Shown: positions 11,884-26,084 of the stretch, one piece after another | Layout: the number at the start of each line of letters is the position of its first letter | How positions within the stretch are numbered: position 1 is the first letter of the stretch | DNA from: Pogonophryne albipinna | Taxonomy: Eukaryota; Chordata; Actinopteri; Perciformes; Artedidraconidae | Direction of reading: 5' to 3' | Length of the DNA: 64,000 bases | Assembly (NCBI GenBank): GCA_028583405.1 | Contig: CM053263.1 | Span: forward strand, 2,952,715-3,016,714 | Program-made: the position numbers and the translations under genes | The notes under the pieces: model-generated | The model's database searches: none | Seen by the model: only the letters and a program-made list of their open reading frames with translations | What the model was told of the DNA's origin: nothing

Positions 11884-14800
11884 TGAATGTGTCTGCGCGA
11901 CAGAGCAATTATATCTGTTTCTGTTTTGTGAATCTTCATACCATGTGTGAGACTAAGACTACAAACATTGTTTACTCGGCAGCAATGTGAGTTGTTATTC
12001 CCTTTGATGACTCATTCGATTCATTTATTTATTCTTCTCTTTCATACGTCACAAACTCACATTTTTCTCCAGCCTGTGTCGGTTCTTTTGTCCGTTTGAC
12101 ACCCTTTTGAGTCACGAGGACTGAGGGAGCTGCTGAAGGCGATACATCCATAACTATTTCATTTCTGTCCATATCAGGCAGGAGAGATGCCCTCAGCATC
12201 TGGTGTGTAATATCAGGAAGGGCCGTGCCCTCCAGAAAACTCTATCCATCCTCTCCGAAGAAATGAAGCGGTTTATTATTACAGTATGGAAGTAATATCA
12301 GATGCAATGTGTCCGCTCGCCAAGAATAATGCTCAGAACATGCTTTGAATCACACATGGTCACTCTCCCACCCCTCACATGCCTGCTCTTGGGAATGGGC
12401 TCTGTCCAAGGTTTCAGGCGTTAACTTCAATCATTGCTGTAAATGTTAGGACATGTTTGTGTTTGTGCAATTGCCTGGTGTATACTCCAATGCCCTGTGT
12501 TGTTTGCAGTAATTGTGGTTGGATGGGATTAAAGGGCCAGTTCATAAAAACAAGAGGGGGCCGCCAAATGCAAACAAGCGAATGAAAGGAGTGAAATCTG
12601 CGCCAAGAGCTCACAGACTGTAAGGAGTCTTTGAGAAGTGAAACTCTTTGGTAATTAACATACTTTAGCTTCATTGCTGTCTTCTAAGTAAGTTGTCTTG
12701 TTGATCAGTATTTGTTGTAATGAAGTATGACTGCACTGATATCAAATGTGTTTTCTTATTTTAATAGGATCACTGTGCATCAAGGCAATGTGGAGGGGGG
12801 TGGAGCTAGTTACGATGGGAAAGAGGCGATATATCTGCTCCAGATGTGTGTGGACACACTGTCAAGTTGTTTGATCAGGTACCGTGAGGCCGGCCTCTCT
12901 TTCTGCCTCTCACTTGCCCTCTCTCCTTCTTCCCTTTCCTGCCACCTTTTACTATCCCACCTCTTGTCTTTCCATCTTCTCCCAGGGAGAATGTTTACAT
13001 GACCATCTTATAGGCCCAGTTTTTTCTAACTGTCCAAAAAGAGAAAGATGATCCAGACAATGGAAATGAGCACATACCAGCTGTTGGTAGCGATCAGCTC
13101 ACGCTTACCTCAGCCCCGGATCGGACCACAGATTAAATAAAAAACAGAACCCCATACTTACTGCATCTGGATGCTCATGCCTTTTCATGAGATCCCCGAT
13201 CGCTTTTGGCACGGCATCAGCTGAGGCCCCTCTTTCATGTACATATTGAGATATATGAAGTTGCAGCACATGGTAAAAGTTGATCTATAGACTTCAGCAT
13301 TGTAAAGTACAGATCAGGGTTGCCTTTAGATATATTATAAAGAATATTTTTTTGATTTTCTTCAATCTCCCCAAATGTATTTGACCTGCACAGGGCTACA
13401 ATACACGTTTATTGCTTGGTTGAAGGTAATATGTTTGCTTTTTAGAACATAAGGCTCTTATATAAGCTCGAAAACATTTTCTTCTTGGCAGTGAAACATG
13501 TTCTAATATGTATCAGGTTTAAATTTACACTCCACGATTATTTCCACAAGTTATCTGTTTCTCCCTTAACACCACAGTTTATGTGTCTAGACACATTTAT
13601 AACGGCTTGCAATACCTTCCATTTAGAACTAGTGTTGGCACTTTCCTGGCAGGAAACTCAACAGTGTGGCACAATGAGATCTGCCCAAAACAACCGAGCC
13701 CACCCAAATTTAAACAGTTTAACAATGTGGAAATACGAATGAAACAGAGATTGTAGCGCTGCTTAGCTAAAGGACTTTAAATGCCCCATGGAAAAACATT
13801 AGCACACTTAGAGTGAGAGGTGCACTCAATACAACAACAATTGGGATTCAACTTGCTCTAACATGACAAGTTCCCCCATTTAGCCTTTTGTAAAAACCTT
13901 GACTGTCAACATCTAAAGCTGCCAGATCAGCACAATAGCATCGACACATGGCGAGTCTGGACAGATTTTGAACCGCCCTGTAATCATATCGATTGTCCTC
14001 CAGGTCTTAGGGTCTACATTGATTAAGTCATTAATAAGAGGCATGTCTTAGTGAGGGGGGATTATACAACAAGCTGCTCCTGAATTTCAGTGTTTGGAGT
14101 GGGCGGGTGATTTCACCGTGAACTCTGAGGAAGATTGACCCGAGGGCTGGAGTTGACTGACTCTAAAACTGTAATGTCCGAACCAAGGTGCTGCCGGGGT
14201 CGACCTCCTGATTGAATAATCGAAGATGCACCGGGAGGAAATGAGGGAGTCAGTTTCGAGGGATTGGGTTATCTAAGTAGAAAATTACACTATTGATTTT
14301 CATTAAAGTGCCCGGCCCCATGTACGAGTGAATTCATTAAGAGGAATTCTTTAGGGCTGTCCGCACTCAGTTCTTCTTCCACTTTGTTGTCTCTTTTCTC
14401 CTGGTGTAAAGTTTGGACAAATAGAGATTTGAATCGTAAAAGGATCTGAATGCCTCATTTTTTTATTCCTTCGCAAATGCAAACGTAAAAAGAAATTAAA
14501 TACCATCTTTTTTAATTTATATGGTTTAAGTTAACCTTCATTTTTCAATTTGTAATGTTTTTTCCCATTACGAATAACGAATAATCAATTTATTGACAAT
14601 TTATTTAAATGGTTTGATTTTGAAATGTGGATCTAAATTAATAAATTGAGTAAACACAATTTGGTTCCTCATATTTTATTTAAAGATAAAAGCGTCAACA
14701 TTCAAGATATTCATCTTTCCTTAGAGCAGATATATTCACTCAGTCATATGAACCAAGAAAGACTTTGACATCTCAATTTGTAAAAAAGGAAATGTTTTTA

Positions 14801-15864
14801 GAGTTGCAGAACAATGTCAACATAGTAGTTGTGAAGTTAACCGTTAAGAATTCCTCTATAATTGATATGATAACAGCCTTCCCATTTAGTGCTCTCCAAT
14901 CAAATCACTCGGGTGAATGCCGTCTGCTCCTCTAAAAGAAAAAACCCTCTTTGTCAGAAAACATTACCAGACTCCCTGCTTGGGTTTCTAATCTTCAAAG
15001 GCTTGACTTGCATTCCTTTGTGTTTTTGAGAATATTTTCTGTCTGCAAATGTTCCCACCTCTGCGTCCGGTTTCACGTTTCCCTCCATTATGAAACCTCC
15101 CTCGTAGCTGAGCATGAATGACGGCACAGTGCTAATGCTCGTACTGAAACTCCAGATCAAATCTCACCATGTCACAGAAATGTCTTCATTGTAAGATTGG
15201 ACAGATTATTATCAAAGCCATGTTCATAAGATAAATAGCTATTACAAAAACAATGTGCCCTCTGTTTTCCTGTCTCCATCCTTTAAAGCTAATATCAGTT
15301 TCACAGCAGGTTCACTGTGTGATTTTGATCCAGTGCTGGAGGGACAGTTGCAGATGAAAGTTATGTTTTTTTTGTGTGAAATTGATATCTGAGCAATCCA
15401 TCCCGGAAAGGATGTTTTGGACAAAGGAATAAAGGCTTTTATGTGCTTTACCTCTAACCCTTGTGAACCCTATTTTTCGCCGAGTGATTCCTCACAGGAC
15501 TTCAAAAACCAATAATTGAAGTCAGAGTGATAGACCCTTAAGCGGAATGATGAAACAGCACCTTTTGACCTTTGGGGTTGTTCAAGCCCTTCTCTGTTTT
15601 AGCCGTGCGGCAGGGTGTAAGTCATGATGGCAGGTTTCCTAATCCGACGTCCATGCATCTTCCCCTCTCAAACCCGTTGACCTCAGCACTAATACAGGTA
15701 ACACCGTGGTAATACTCGGGCAGCTTTGGTGGAAGGTATTGAGAGGAGAGTAAACAGAAAAGTGCTTGGCTGGGCCATGGGAATCAATGACTGGGTGGGA
15801 CAGAAGGCCAATGCAATCAGGGAGGCGAATGAAGCGGACTGGAGCGTGCTGAGCCAGCACCTTT

Positions 15865-15865
<1 letters not shown>
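11884..15865. other. Unannotated mostly unique DNA
   Basis: No gene or complete repeat was recognised. The stretch 14100-14350 is moderately GC-rich and complex, and 14450-14700 is AT-rich. Open frames are short and unfamiliar. Confidence 0.45.
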
Positions 15866-15920
<55 letters not shown>

Positions 15921-15940
15921 ACGCACACGCACACACACAG
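15866..15940. repeat. CA microsatellite with GCACAC variants
   Basis: About 22 perfect CA units are followed by three or four ACGCAC-type variant units and then CA again. Long reading frames across it in several frames are low-complexity artefacts. Confidence 0.97.
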
Positions 15941-17812
15941 ACTCATGTGGGTGCCTTCTACTCGTCCTCTGCACAGCAAACACTCCTGCAAACACAACAA
16001 AGCCACAAGCATTACAAGCAGTAGTACAAGCATTACATTTCCTCCCACAGTTAATCTCCATCATGCACTCACCCTAATGCAAGCACACACTCTCCCCCCA
16101 CCTTCTAAACCATAGCCTGGCGGTATTTATTAATAACAGCCTGTGAGACAGAGATGGATGAATTCCATTTTGAATTCAATGCAGTTTTATTTGGCCGCAG
16201 CAGAAGAAGAATTGCATTTTTTTGTTGTTCATGGAACTGCCGGTAAAGGACAAAAACATTTGAGGTCACTTGGACAGTTGTGCAATGTCGTCATTTCTCT
16301 CCTTTTATGTGTGTGTTTGTTCGCATGCTGCTCGAGTGTGTTTTCTCGATGCCGTGCATGTTTATGTGTTTGTGTTCTGCGCTGGCTTGTTAAAAGCGAT
16401 GACAGAGCTCTGCAGGATCTCCAGGTTCACTTGTAAACATCAGAACATGGATGTTCTGCAGCTGCGCCTCTCTGCCTCCACGCCAAAAAACAACGTCTCA
16501 AGATGGGAAATCTCAACATAGGCGCCTGACAAGGCGTTTTGTTTTATATAAGGCCACAAACTCTTTTTTACTCTGGGAGCTTTCACTTAAAGGTGGTCCT
16601 GGCAAATGCAGTGAGGTCACCACTTTCATTCATTTCCAATGAAAGCATGGGTGGTGTGGTTATTGTAGACCACAGACAGTAGTCGTTACTGTGAAATCAG
16701 TCAAAGACTAAACAGGTCTCGCTGCAGAAAAGGCAAAATAGCCATTGTGGGCTCCTCTGGTTGGAATAATACAGGACTGTTGTGTTAGCCAGATCTCCAC
16801 TGGCTGGCTTGCTGCTTTCCTGTTAAATCTCAGCTGAGGTTTCTGTCCTCCGGCTCCATTGTGTACTCAGCCTCATATGTGAGCACAGTAGGAGTTTTTC
16901 ATAAGCCGTGTGTACACTGCGCATATTCTGTGTGTGCATGAGTACATGACCTTAGAGATTTGCATGCACAAGGATTCTCAGTGTTGTAGGCCAAGGCCTG
17001 ACCCTGTGCAGGAAGAGCCATTGTTTGACATTTTCTGCGGAAATTGGAATTTATGAGAAAATGTGAGATGACCTATGTTGATACCAGGAATCAGGCTCTA
17101 ATTTTAACCTGAATGACATTCTCTTGACTTGGCACTTTGACACCAATAAATCTAAAGGGGCCTTCGGATTTGCTTGGGTTTTCACACGTTACTGCTTAGA
17201 ATCGAGAACATTTAGGTAATGTGGATCATGATCTCCACCATTAAGACGTTTTTTTGCCATGTTAGTGTGTACTGACGTGTACATTTGAAAGTAGTGTTAG
17301 GGTTGGGGGCTATATTTGAAAGTACATAGTACTAACACGTACTGTATGTTTAGTTAATCCATTGAAGGATGTTTTGTTCTCATTCAGGGAAAATAACGTT
17401 TCCGGTTAGACTAATAAAATGAATCCAAAGCTCTTTTACCAATATGTCATTTTCAAATCAACCATCTGCTTCCATTTACAGTATGTTCAGTGCCAGTGTA
17501 CGTTGCCACTAACATATATTATCCTGTGCGGCTACATTAGTAATGAACAACTTTCTTGAGTTTTGAAATTGAATTTGAAAAGTTTTCCGTCCTTATTCAA
17601 AACAAACATGTACCGTATTTTCTTCCAATTACCATTTATGAACTGAAATGGGCCAATGTCTTTTAAAATCTCTGGCTTTTATGTATATGTTTTAGCAGAA
17701 AATGTGATCATCAATCTTGCCCGAGGACAATTTAATACTTAGTAATGAATCAGGTCTCAGTAGACGTTTTAGTAGCAGACTCATTAAGTGTGTCAGCTGA
17801 GCTGCATTGACT
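15941..17812. other. Unannotated mostly unique DNA
   Basis: No gene or repeat was recognised. Short open frames near 16140-16640 look like chance frames. Confidence 0.45.
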
Positions 17813-18004
<192 letters not shown>

Positions 18005-18166
18005 TTAAATGACCAGCTGGGCAGTGTGTAAGCACATTGTGGTAACTCCAGGTCAAACTCTCTCCAGGGACAGAAAGTGGAAAGTGAATGCTGCCTGTTT
18101 GGACATGGGGCTGTGACAACTGCTCTCACTAGCATCTCATCTGACAGACCTATTAGTACTGACGCC

Positions 18167-18288
<122 letters not shown>

Positions 18289-18884
18289 AGTATAAACACA
18301 AAGTACAGTTTGGGAGAAGCCATGCTTTAAAAGAAAGTATAGAAAAAAAACGTTGACATCTGTCCATAACTCACAAACACACAGTAGGCAGCGAAGTTTC
18401 ACATCTGAAACCTCGGACCACAGGGTGCGAGACATTTGTGTTTCATTTCCGTCTTCCCCACAAAGAGGAAATTGAAAAATCAAACCCCTGCGATTATCCA
18501 GATTACAATTATTTTCAATTCATGTACAACAACGAAAAATGGTCACTCTTGGCTGATGTGCAATTGGGTTTCAAAAAGACAGCATAAATCAAGAAATATC
18601 TGGTTACACTATCCAAATTAGCTCGCAACTTAGCTAAAATTGCCCGTGGCACTTTACTTGGTTTTACCCGACACTTATTTTCACATGGCGGGAGAAGTGT
18701 TTGGAAGCACTGGCCAAGGATTACACAAGTTACAACCTTTCTGTGTTTCCTCTGCCCTTATTTGATTGTTTTGAACAGTCGTGTTTGTAAAGATTTCAAT
18801 CAGAAATAGTGCTGCCAAAGCCCAAATTGAATCATTTATCAATCAAAAACTTGGGTAAAAGACAGTCACTGTGCCCTCACACAT

Positions 18885-19035
18885 AGAGAAAATGATACAA
18901 GCAGGTATTTTCAAAGTGTCGTGATTTAGTTTAGCTCAAGCCTCTTCAATGGCTGGCTTACAGTCACATTTTCTGTTGATTCGTCCTCTTAACTTGGTTA
19001 TTTACGCAGGCTTATAGTTGTTTATTGAATTGACT
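18885..19035 (+). repeat. Diverged direct repeat, unit A copy 1
   Basis: This matches 19280-19421 in the same orientation. Shared words include GCAGGTATT, AAGCCTCTTCAATGG or a close variant, GTGGCTTACAGT-like text and CTTATAGTTGTTTATTGA. The divergence suggests an old duplication. I do not recognise it as a transposon. Confidence 0.65.
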
Positions 19036-19275
19036 TACCAGGAATCTGTAGAATATGGATTTAGATATTTGTCAGTGTCACAGATTATCCCTGATAAAAC
19101 AAAAATGGTTTGCTTGATCATTTTTTCTTTTGATTATCTTATTTCCTAAAAGATATCATAGACTTCCTAATGGAATAATCACTTATTATTCCTACCAGAT
19201 ATCATTAAATCTATCTTTTCTTATATCATAACTATAAGGATACATCCTGGAATATGTTTCCTTATATCTTTATGA
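19030..19275 (+). repeat. Diverged direct repeat, unit B copy 1
   Basis: This is similar to 20640-20990 in the same orientation. Both contain GACTTACCAG near the start, TATCATTAAATCT in the middle, and CATCCTGGA...TCCTTATAT near the end. The match is interrupted and old. Confidence 0.55.
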
Positions 19276-19279
19276 AACT

Positions 19280-19421
19280 GAAATAGAGTAAATGACGCGA
19301 GCAGGTATTGATTTAGTTTGAGCTTAAGCCTCTTCAATGGGTGGCTTACAGTTGCATTTTTGGTGGATTACTTAGTACTCTGATCTTGGTTATTTACGCA
19401 GACTTATAGTTGTTTATTGAG
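19280..19421 (+). repeat. Diverged direct repeat, unit A copy 2
   Basis: Second copy of unit A, on the far side of unit B copy 1, so the order is A, B, A', then B' about 1.2 kb later. Confidence 0.65.
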
Positions 19422-20639
19422 TGTTTACAGCTAGGTATTTGATTAATGTGCCCAGTTTTCTGTTATTTATAATCTGTTTGTGTTGTGTCTTTGATGGCGT
19501 GTTTCAGGTTTCATCGCAGCGCCAGCCACTCAGCCATCCGTGTTGCTTTTTGGTCGTCCTGATCAGAGGTCTTGCTCTGTGCCGCCTTGCTCTCAATCAT
19601 CTATTCTGGCTTTGATTCGTCTGGCTGACGTTGTTTCTCAGACACGCAGGTGTTTCTCATCAGTTCCATAAGAGGGAGTTTACTACTCACCTAAACCTTT
19701 CCATACGTAGAGGTGCCCTTTTTCCTCTGCTCAGATTTCAGCTTACTGACACTGATGAACCTTGAACAGAACGCTGCGCTCTCTTAAACCTGGAGTTTGT
19801 TAGAGAGATTTAGAAAGAAATGCTGCATATCAGAAGGAGCTGCTGAGAGTTGTTGTGATCTTTTAGCTTGTAATGAATCCTGTCCTGCTCCACTCACTCC
19901 CTTCTTTGTAGTCTCTCACACAGCAGTCTACTTTATGGCACTACGAAACCACATGGTAGCTAACTACAGTAGTCACTTACTATATTTAAAGAAGTCAAAT
20001 GGTTCTCATAAATCAAACATGGTTCTTGCCAAACCTAGTTTTGTTCTTTTCTTTCAAGAAAAATCTCTGCGGTTAACATTTACTAATATTGTATAGCTGT
20101 ACAGAGTTTGAGCCAAAGCACGCCTTTCGAAATTATCCACATTACAACATAAAATCTTTATTGCTACAATACCTGCATACCTACATACCTGAGCCAAAGT
20201 ATCGCCATAAAACATCAAAGCTGTTTCTCATTCTTACATTTAAATCTAGCTGTTAGATAGCTTGAGAGGACTAACCCAACCAAAATGGCCAAAAATGACC
20301 TTTGAATATCCCGAATAACACATTCCTACTGTTTTTAAATCTCTATTTGTGCCCATTATGTCCCTACTCTAAGTGAGCTGCTGAATGTTTGTCAGACGAC
20401 CTGTTCTATTAATTCCCGTCACTCTCTGTGAAAGTTGAAATGAGGAGTGATCTCTACAGACAGCTGGCCGAGGCAGATCATTAGAGAGCTAAACGTTTGT
20501 TGTTGGAACTATAATTCAATTTCCAGTGAATATCCCATATTAAAATGTGTGATTTCTGATTTTAAAGGTTCAGGGTTATATCTCCAGTTTGATTCGAGCT
20601 CACAGCTGATAGGTACGATTTTTACATGATTTTTTATAG
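19422..20639. other. Unannotated unique DNA between duplicated blocks
   Basis: No gene or repeat was recognised. The frames of up to 99 codons look like chance. Confidence 0.4.
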
Positions 20640-20990
20640 ATAGAGATGAATAGACTTACCAGTAATCAGCTAATTGTGGATTGGATTGAAGTTTTTGTCA
20701 CAAAAAGAAAGGGTTTTGCCTTTGATTTCCTTATTTCCTTAATAAGCACTTGTGTTTAAAGTGTGATTGAACCCCAAACAAAGTTAAGAAATATAAATCA
20801 CATAAGTTTAGCTTGTACCCTCAACAGTTGAATTTTACTTAGATTTAGATTGTGTCTCCTTTATTATTGCCATCCCTCATAGGTTTACCACTTATTTTTC
20901 CAACCATATATCATTAAATCTGTTTTTTTATTTCATACCTTTATAATGATCCATCCTGGACTCTGTGTCCTTATATTTTATAAACCGAAT
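20640..20990 (+). repeat. Diverged direct repeat, unit B copy 2
   Basis: Second copy of the block at 19030-19275, longer because it has extra sequence in the middle (about 20750-20870). Confidence 0.55.
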
Positions 20991-22368
20991 GAATGTCCCA
21001 TGTGTTATAATGGTTAGCAGACACCTGTCAGTATAACACCACTTGGTGTTGTGAGAGAGGGCATGGACCTTCACTGTGCTGTTGGCCAGAACTCTAAGCT
21101 ATTACAAAGCCTGGCTGAATTCACGCCTCGCCGTTTAACAGCTCTTGGCCCCGCTCTTAGGGAATCACGCCCGTTCTTTTCATTGGTGCACCTGGAACAA
21201 TTATATTTGCCGTGGCTGGAAATACTCAAGGTGCAAGGAGAGGGGACATTTGTGGAGCTGTGGTGGAATGAGTCTCTTGGCTTGTATTGTCCTGAGCAAT
21301 GCCAGAGGACTTTTTTCATTACTTCCCTAAAAGTTTGGTTGTTAGCCTGACAGGGTGAATAGTTCTGAATTGGCTGGACATTGTTAAGCTGATGGATGGA
21401 GAGTTTTGTCATTTATGACTGTTTCATGCAGGTCATCCCTCGGCCAGACTCTGTGCCCATCCTTTGTTACAGTGATGTGAATCGAGGATGTCAGGTTTTG
21501 ACATATTCTATTCCTCTGATTTGGTCTTTTCTGCTGAGTCAAGAGAGCTTTTTGGGATATATTCTATCCTTGTCGCTCCAAAAACAAACCGAAACCTCAA
21601 GCAACTTCTGACAAGTCTGTTTCCCTCCTGTGTTACTCATTTAATTCCTTCCTTTAATTGTGCCAGGCACACATTCTTTGGAAACCGCAAAATTAAAAAA
21701 GAAAGAAAAAAATCACTGGCCAAGAACGGTATGGCCGGCAGTCTAGAAACAAGCCCTTCATTTGCACACACATGGAGACACACTCGCCCACACATCTGGT
21801 TTCAGTTTCAAATGCCTTTCCTTATATATTTTCCTCATTCATCCTCACACACACAATAGTCTTTTTATCCCTTCTAAATCTGTTGCTGCTCCACCACAGT
21901 GACCGCGTTCAAATAGGCCAATGAATTGTAACATGTCATCAGCAAAAATTAAGCGGTTTAATGTGTCATGCATTCAATGCTATGCATAAGACAATTTTCT
22001 CATATACATCAGGTAAAGTATTTTAGTTGGGGGGGGATAAATGAGTCTTCAGTGGCTGCGGCATTTCACAAAAGCCAATTACCATAAATCACGTTGAATT
22101 CTGTGTCAAGGTGGCCTGGAGTTGATTCCTGTTCCGAGGGGACATCGTTCTGACAGTGACATAGGATCCTCTATCGGCTACAAGCAGGAACGTAGAAGAT
22201 GAAAGATCCTATTGGACCTAATGGAGGCCATGGTCTGAAATTTAATGCATGGCCATTGACTATCATTATGCCCTTGAAAAGCCAATAAAGTGCTGTAGGA
22301 CACATACCATTATATGTCATTAGAACTCGGCTCATACCCTTCATCTAAACACGTTAAATTATACTATA
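20991..22368. other. Unannotated mostly unique DNA
   Basis: No gene or complete repeat was recognised. Overlapping frames of 99-123 codons near 21050-21860 on both strands have no recognisable motif. Confidence 0.4.
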
Positions 22369-22376
22369 CTCTTATA

Positions 22377-22927
22377 CAGAGATGGCAAAAGTACACACAT
22401 CCTTTACTCAAGTAGAAGTACAGATACTCGTGTTTAAAAAATAGAAGTACTGACTAAACTTCTTTACTCAAGTAAAAGTAAAGAAGTATGGGCTTTGACA
22501 TGTACTTAAGTAAACAGTACCCATAACTAGCAGCTGTTTTAAAGAGTACCTGACCTCCCTTTATATTAAAAGAACAATAATGTCATTGTTAGCTAATGAA
22601 TGTTTCGAAGGTGAACAACGGCAACATGACAACGTTTCCATTGGTCCCTCTTCTTTAGAGAAGACCAGGAAATGATGGATACACGGATCGTGTTCAAATC
22701 AATAGGCACGCAATGACTCTAGATAATAATGATCACGCCACCAAACGCAGATTAAAACTAAAGTAACAAACCTGTTTTGAAAATGTAAGAAGTAGAAAGT
22801 ACAGGTATTTGTGTTAAAAATGTAAGAAGTAAAAGTAAAAAGTCGTCAGAATAACAAGTAGTGGAGCAAAGTACTGATACCAGAAAAATGTAACAAAGTA
22901 TTTGTACTCCACTACCTCCCACCTCTG
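22377..22927. mobile_element. hAT-like MITE with perfect 8-bp target duplication
   Basis: The ends are CAGAGATGG and CCACCTCTG. The flanks 22369-22376 and 22928-22935 are both CTCTTATA, a perfect 8-bp duplication diagnostic of hAT-type insertion. Both ends carry AAGTA/TACTC words as in the related copies, but the middle (about 22530-22740) differs from the elements at 2478, 28211 and 30184, so it is a separate subfamily. Confidence 0.9.
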
Positions 22928-22935
22928 CTCTTATA

Positions 22936-25228
22936 GCCGCTAGCCCAGACTCTACGAGAACACAATGCTGTTTTCTTGAAATGAGGTTTAGGTTAGCAGA
23001 TGACATCACACATAGGCAGGCAGGGAGATAAACACAAACAAGCTTTTACTTTTACCGGGGATGTTTACACCAACATTTCCTGTCAACAACTAGCTCTCCT
23101 TCCCAAACCATCTCCTCTTCCTGCCCTATAATTTTCCACTTGACACTTCGCTGTATTGCACACACGAGGAGTGACTGTACACACATAATAATCCGCTTCC
23201 AAGTATCTTCCTGTGAGTGTTTATAGTCCCAGTGAAGGGAATTGACAGATCCCACTTCTGTGTTTCCCGCCGTCGGCACACAGCATTCCACAGCTCCGCA
23301 GAGGTGTTGGCTAATTAGTCACCTGACCTCTCGGGTCAAAGGTCGGCGGTGCACAGAGCCTCAGGGGTGCCCAGTGATATTTTAGAGGAGTTTTGATTGT
23401 GGATACTTAAAACAGAAGAAATACCCTCAAGGCTGTGCAGGCTTATTTAAGTGCATTACCTGGGTCATATACTGGCAGGTGATGGGCATCGAGATGGAGA
23501 TGGAGCGTTTTTCTGACCCCTGATCCTCTGTTTCCAAAAATCAAGGTGAGGAAAAGAGCCTATAGTTGATGATGCAAGGGGAAAGGGGCCGTCCTTCAAA
23601 AGATGACCTGGAATAGTTGCTTCTGGCTGGGGTTAGGAATTGCGGCACATTCCCTGTCTGGACTGGAGAGGCCCATGGGATAGAGGCTCACCACAGCTCT
23701 CACAGCCTGATCCCAGCCTCTCTTCTTACTCTAATGGACCCGGAGAAAGTTAACAGTTTGTTTCTAAATACAAATGTAACCCTGTTGCCACATAACAATT
23801 TTGATATTTGACGATTTTGCAAAACCCTGGATTATGTTCTTACTTTTACTTCACACCCAATGTCAACTTCAACCTTAATACGGTATGGTTGAGGAATCTG
23901 AGACTTGACAGGCCAGCCGTGCCTTTTTAGGGTTGCTACGTTACGATTGGGTAATCACTTTTTATGGTAGGAGCTTAGCAAATTCTGATAGGGTAAAAAA
24001 AAAAACTGTTATGTTAGGGCTTCAGAATTAGAGTCTGTCCTCTTGTTTCAGGAGTTGAGACATTAGAATGAGAAAGTTAAGCAACAAAAGCGTGATAATG
24101 AGTACATAAAAAGTGTGATAGCCCTATATAGTTTAGTGTGACGAGCGTTATGGGATGTGTGGTGAATTTGGAGTCATAGGGTTCATAGATAGAGCTCACC
24201 TCCAGAGACCCGAGCAAACAGTGAAAGAGTGAGAGAGAAAACAGGTGTGACGACGTGGAGAAAAAGGAGCCGTAACCCACAAACATGGAATTCCCATTCA
24301 CAAGCCCTGGCGTCTTCGTTATATCTCTCCCTGTATATCATCCCCCCCGCTTTTTGACAGGTGATAGCTGACATGCATAAATCCATAAAATTCCCCCCCA
24401 CTGGTCTCCCACTGTATTTTTACTCGTCGCCACCCAGGTGGAATATGGAGCTGTACATATTGGGGGGGGGGTCTTTGATGGAGGGCTCTCACTCTCCTTT
24501 GCCCTCGGGGTGTTTGCACACAGTGCAGATGACCTGCCACACCATTAAACTCACCGAGCCTCCAAACACCACGTTCAGGTGCACTGTGTGAAACAGAATC
24601 TATGATTTACTCAAGCCTGAACTGATGCTCATGGCTGTTTGGGTGTAACTGTGTCAGTCAAATAAATCAGTTATTTGCCAAGACTTAACCTTTGCCTCAC
24701 TTGCAAAATACATTTCTGCAGTGGGGAAACCAGTATTAATGATGTGAGCTGTCTCACTGCACTGTAGTTAGGATGTAACAGTTCATTGCGTTGAGAACAT
24801 GTTGAGTTTTGGTGCTGGTAGTAGTGAGTGCTATGAGCCGGTACTCACTTACCAGCACTTCTACATGTACCGTGACTTTTATATGCGTACCGGGAACTTC
24901 TCACAGGCTCTACTCAGCAAGCAACAATGATCGGGCCCTCGCACATCCACGCACGTTGGGGTACTTCCAGGATCAGCACTGAAATTGTCACTTACAGATC
25001 TGTATCAGAAACTCGATATCTAATGGGCATGTGCGCAAATAAGCTACTCCTAACACTGCTATTGTTTTACAGCATTGTTGAAAAAGTGTCAAAAATGTTT
25101 TAAAAACTTTATTGAACAACAGTTTCAACAACAACATCCAAAACATGATATAATATCAAACTGAGGGCATTACAGGCAAAAACAAAGACAGAAAGATAAA
25201 TGAAATAAATAGAATTTTACATAATATC
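22936..25228. other. Unannotated mostly unique DNA
   Basis: No gene was recognised. It contains a G run (about 24463-24471) and small AT-rich patches. Open frames are short and unfamiliar. Confidence 0.45.
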
Positions 25229-25232
25229 TTAA

Positions 25233-25493
25233 AGGTCCCATGTCATGCTTTTCCGGTTATTACCCGTCCCCTTGTGTGTTATGAAGCTTGTTCTGCATGT
25301 AAACGGTCTGCAGAGTCACAAACCCTCAAAGTACACCCTGTAGGGAGTACAACTCTAACACAGAAAATACCTGTCTATGCTGCCCCAGAACGCCTCGTTG
25401 GAAATTTTTATTTTCCATTTTTTTCTTTCTGAGTATAGTGACGTGACCAGACCCAGATCCAAATGGACCAATCCGTGGAGCTCCTCACACACA

Positions 25494-25579
<86 letters not shown>

Positions 25580-26080
25580 CACTCAGCCTTATCTTTTCTC
25601 AGCCGCGTTACTCCGCGGAGTTTCGCCGGCACACACCTTATCTTTTCTCAGCCTCGGCTCCGTGGATCTCCACTCACAGTTCGCCACACACTTACGTGTG
25701 TGTGCTCAGGCTGAGTCTCGCTGTCTCGCAGACCCCACGCAGCTACCAGGAAACAACACCAGTAATCCAGCTCACACTGTCCACCAACACGGCACCAAGA
25801 CCCCACGCAGCATTCTCATCTGTTTGTCATTACTGGTGTCCTTTTTTGGTTGCTAACGCCATTGTAACACATAATCACACATCAGAGCACAGTGGGCTCA
25901 TAGGGAGGGGGGGCAGGAGCTCCAACAAGGCGTGTAGGACAGAGAGTGAATACACATACTACACAGAGATGCTGTATGAGAAAACCAATGTGATTTTGGA
26001 ACATTGAACAATGTAAATCCATTCTAGTAGACCTCAACAATGGAATTATGATCAGTAGAAATGGCCATGTCATGGGACCT
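25233..26080 (+). mobile_element. TTAA-flanked MITE, copy 1
   Basis: The ends AGGTCCCATGTCATG and CATGTCATGGGACCT are inverted repeats, bordered by TTAA at 25229-25232 and 26081-26084. TTAA target sites are used by piggyBac and Kolobok elements, and I cannot choose between them without the parent transposase. An inverted, shorter copy lies at 31847-32403. A CA array (25486-25582) has grown inside this copy. There is no coding capacity. Confidence 0.85.
25486..25582. repeat. CA microsatellite inside the TTAA MITE
   Basis: About 45 CA units with one CATA interruption near 25500 and CACTCACACTCACTC at the end. The equivalent place in the copy at 31847-32403 has only a short GTGTGT stretch. Confidence 0.96.
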
Positions 26081-26084
26081 TTAA

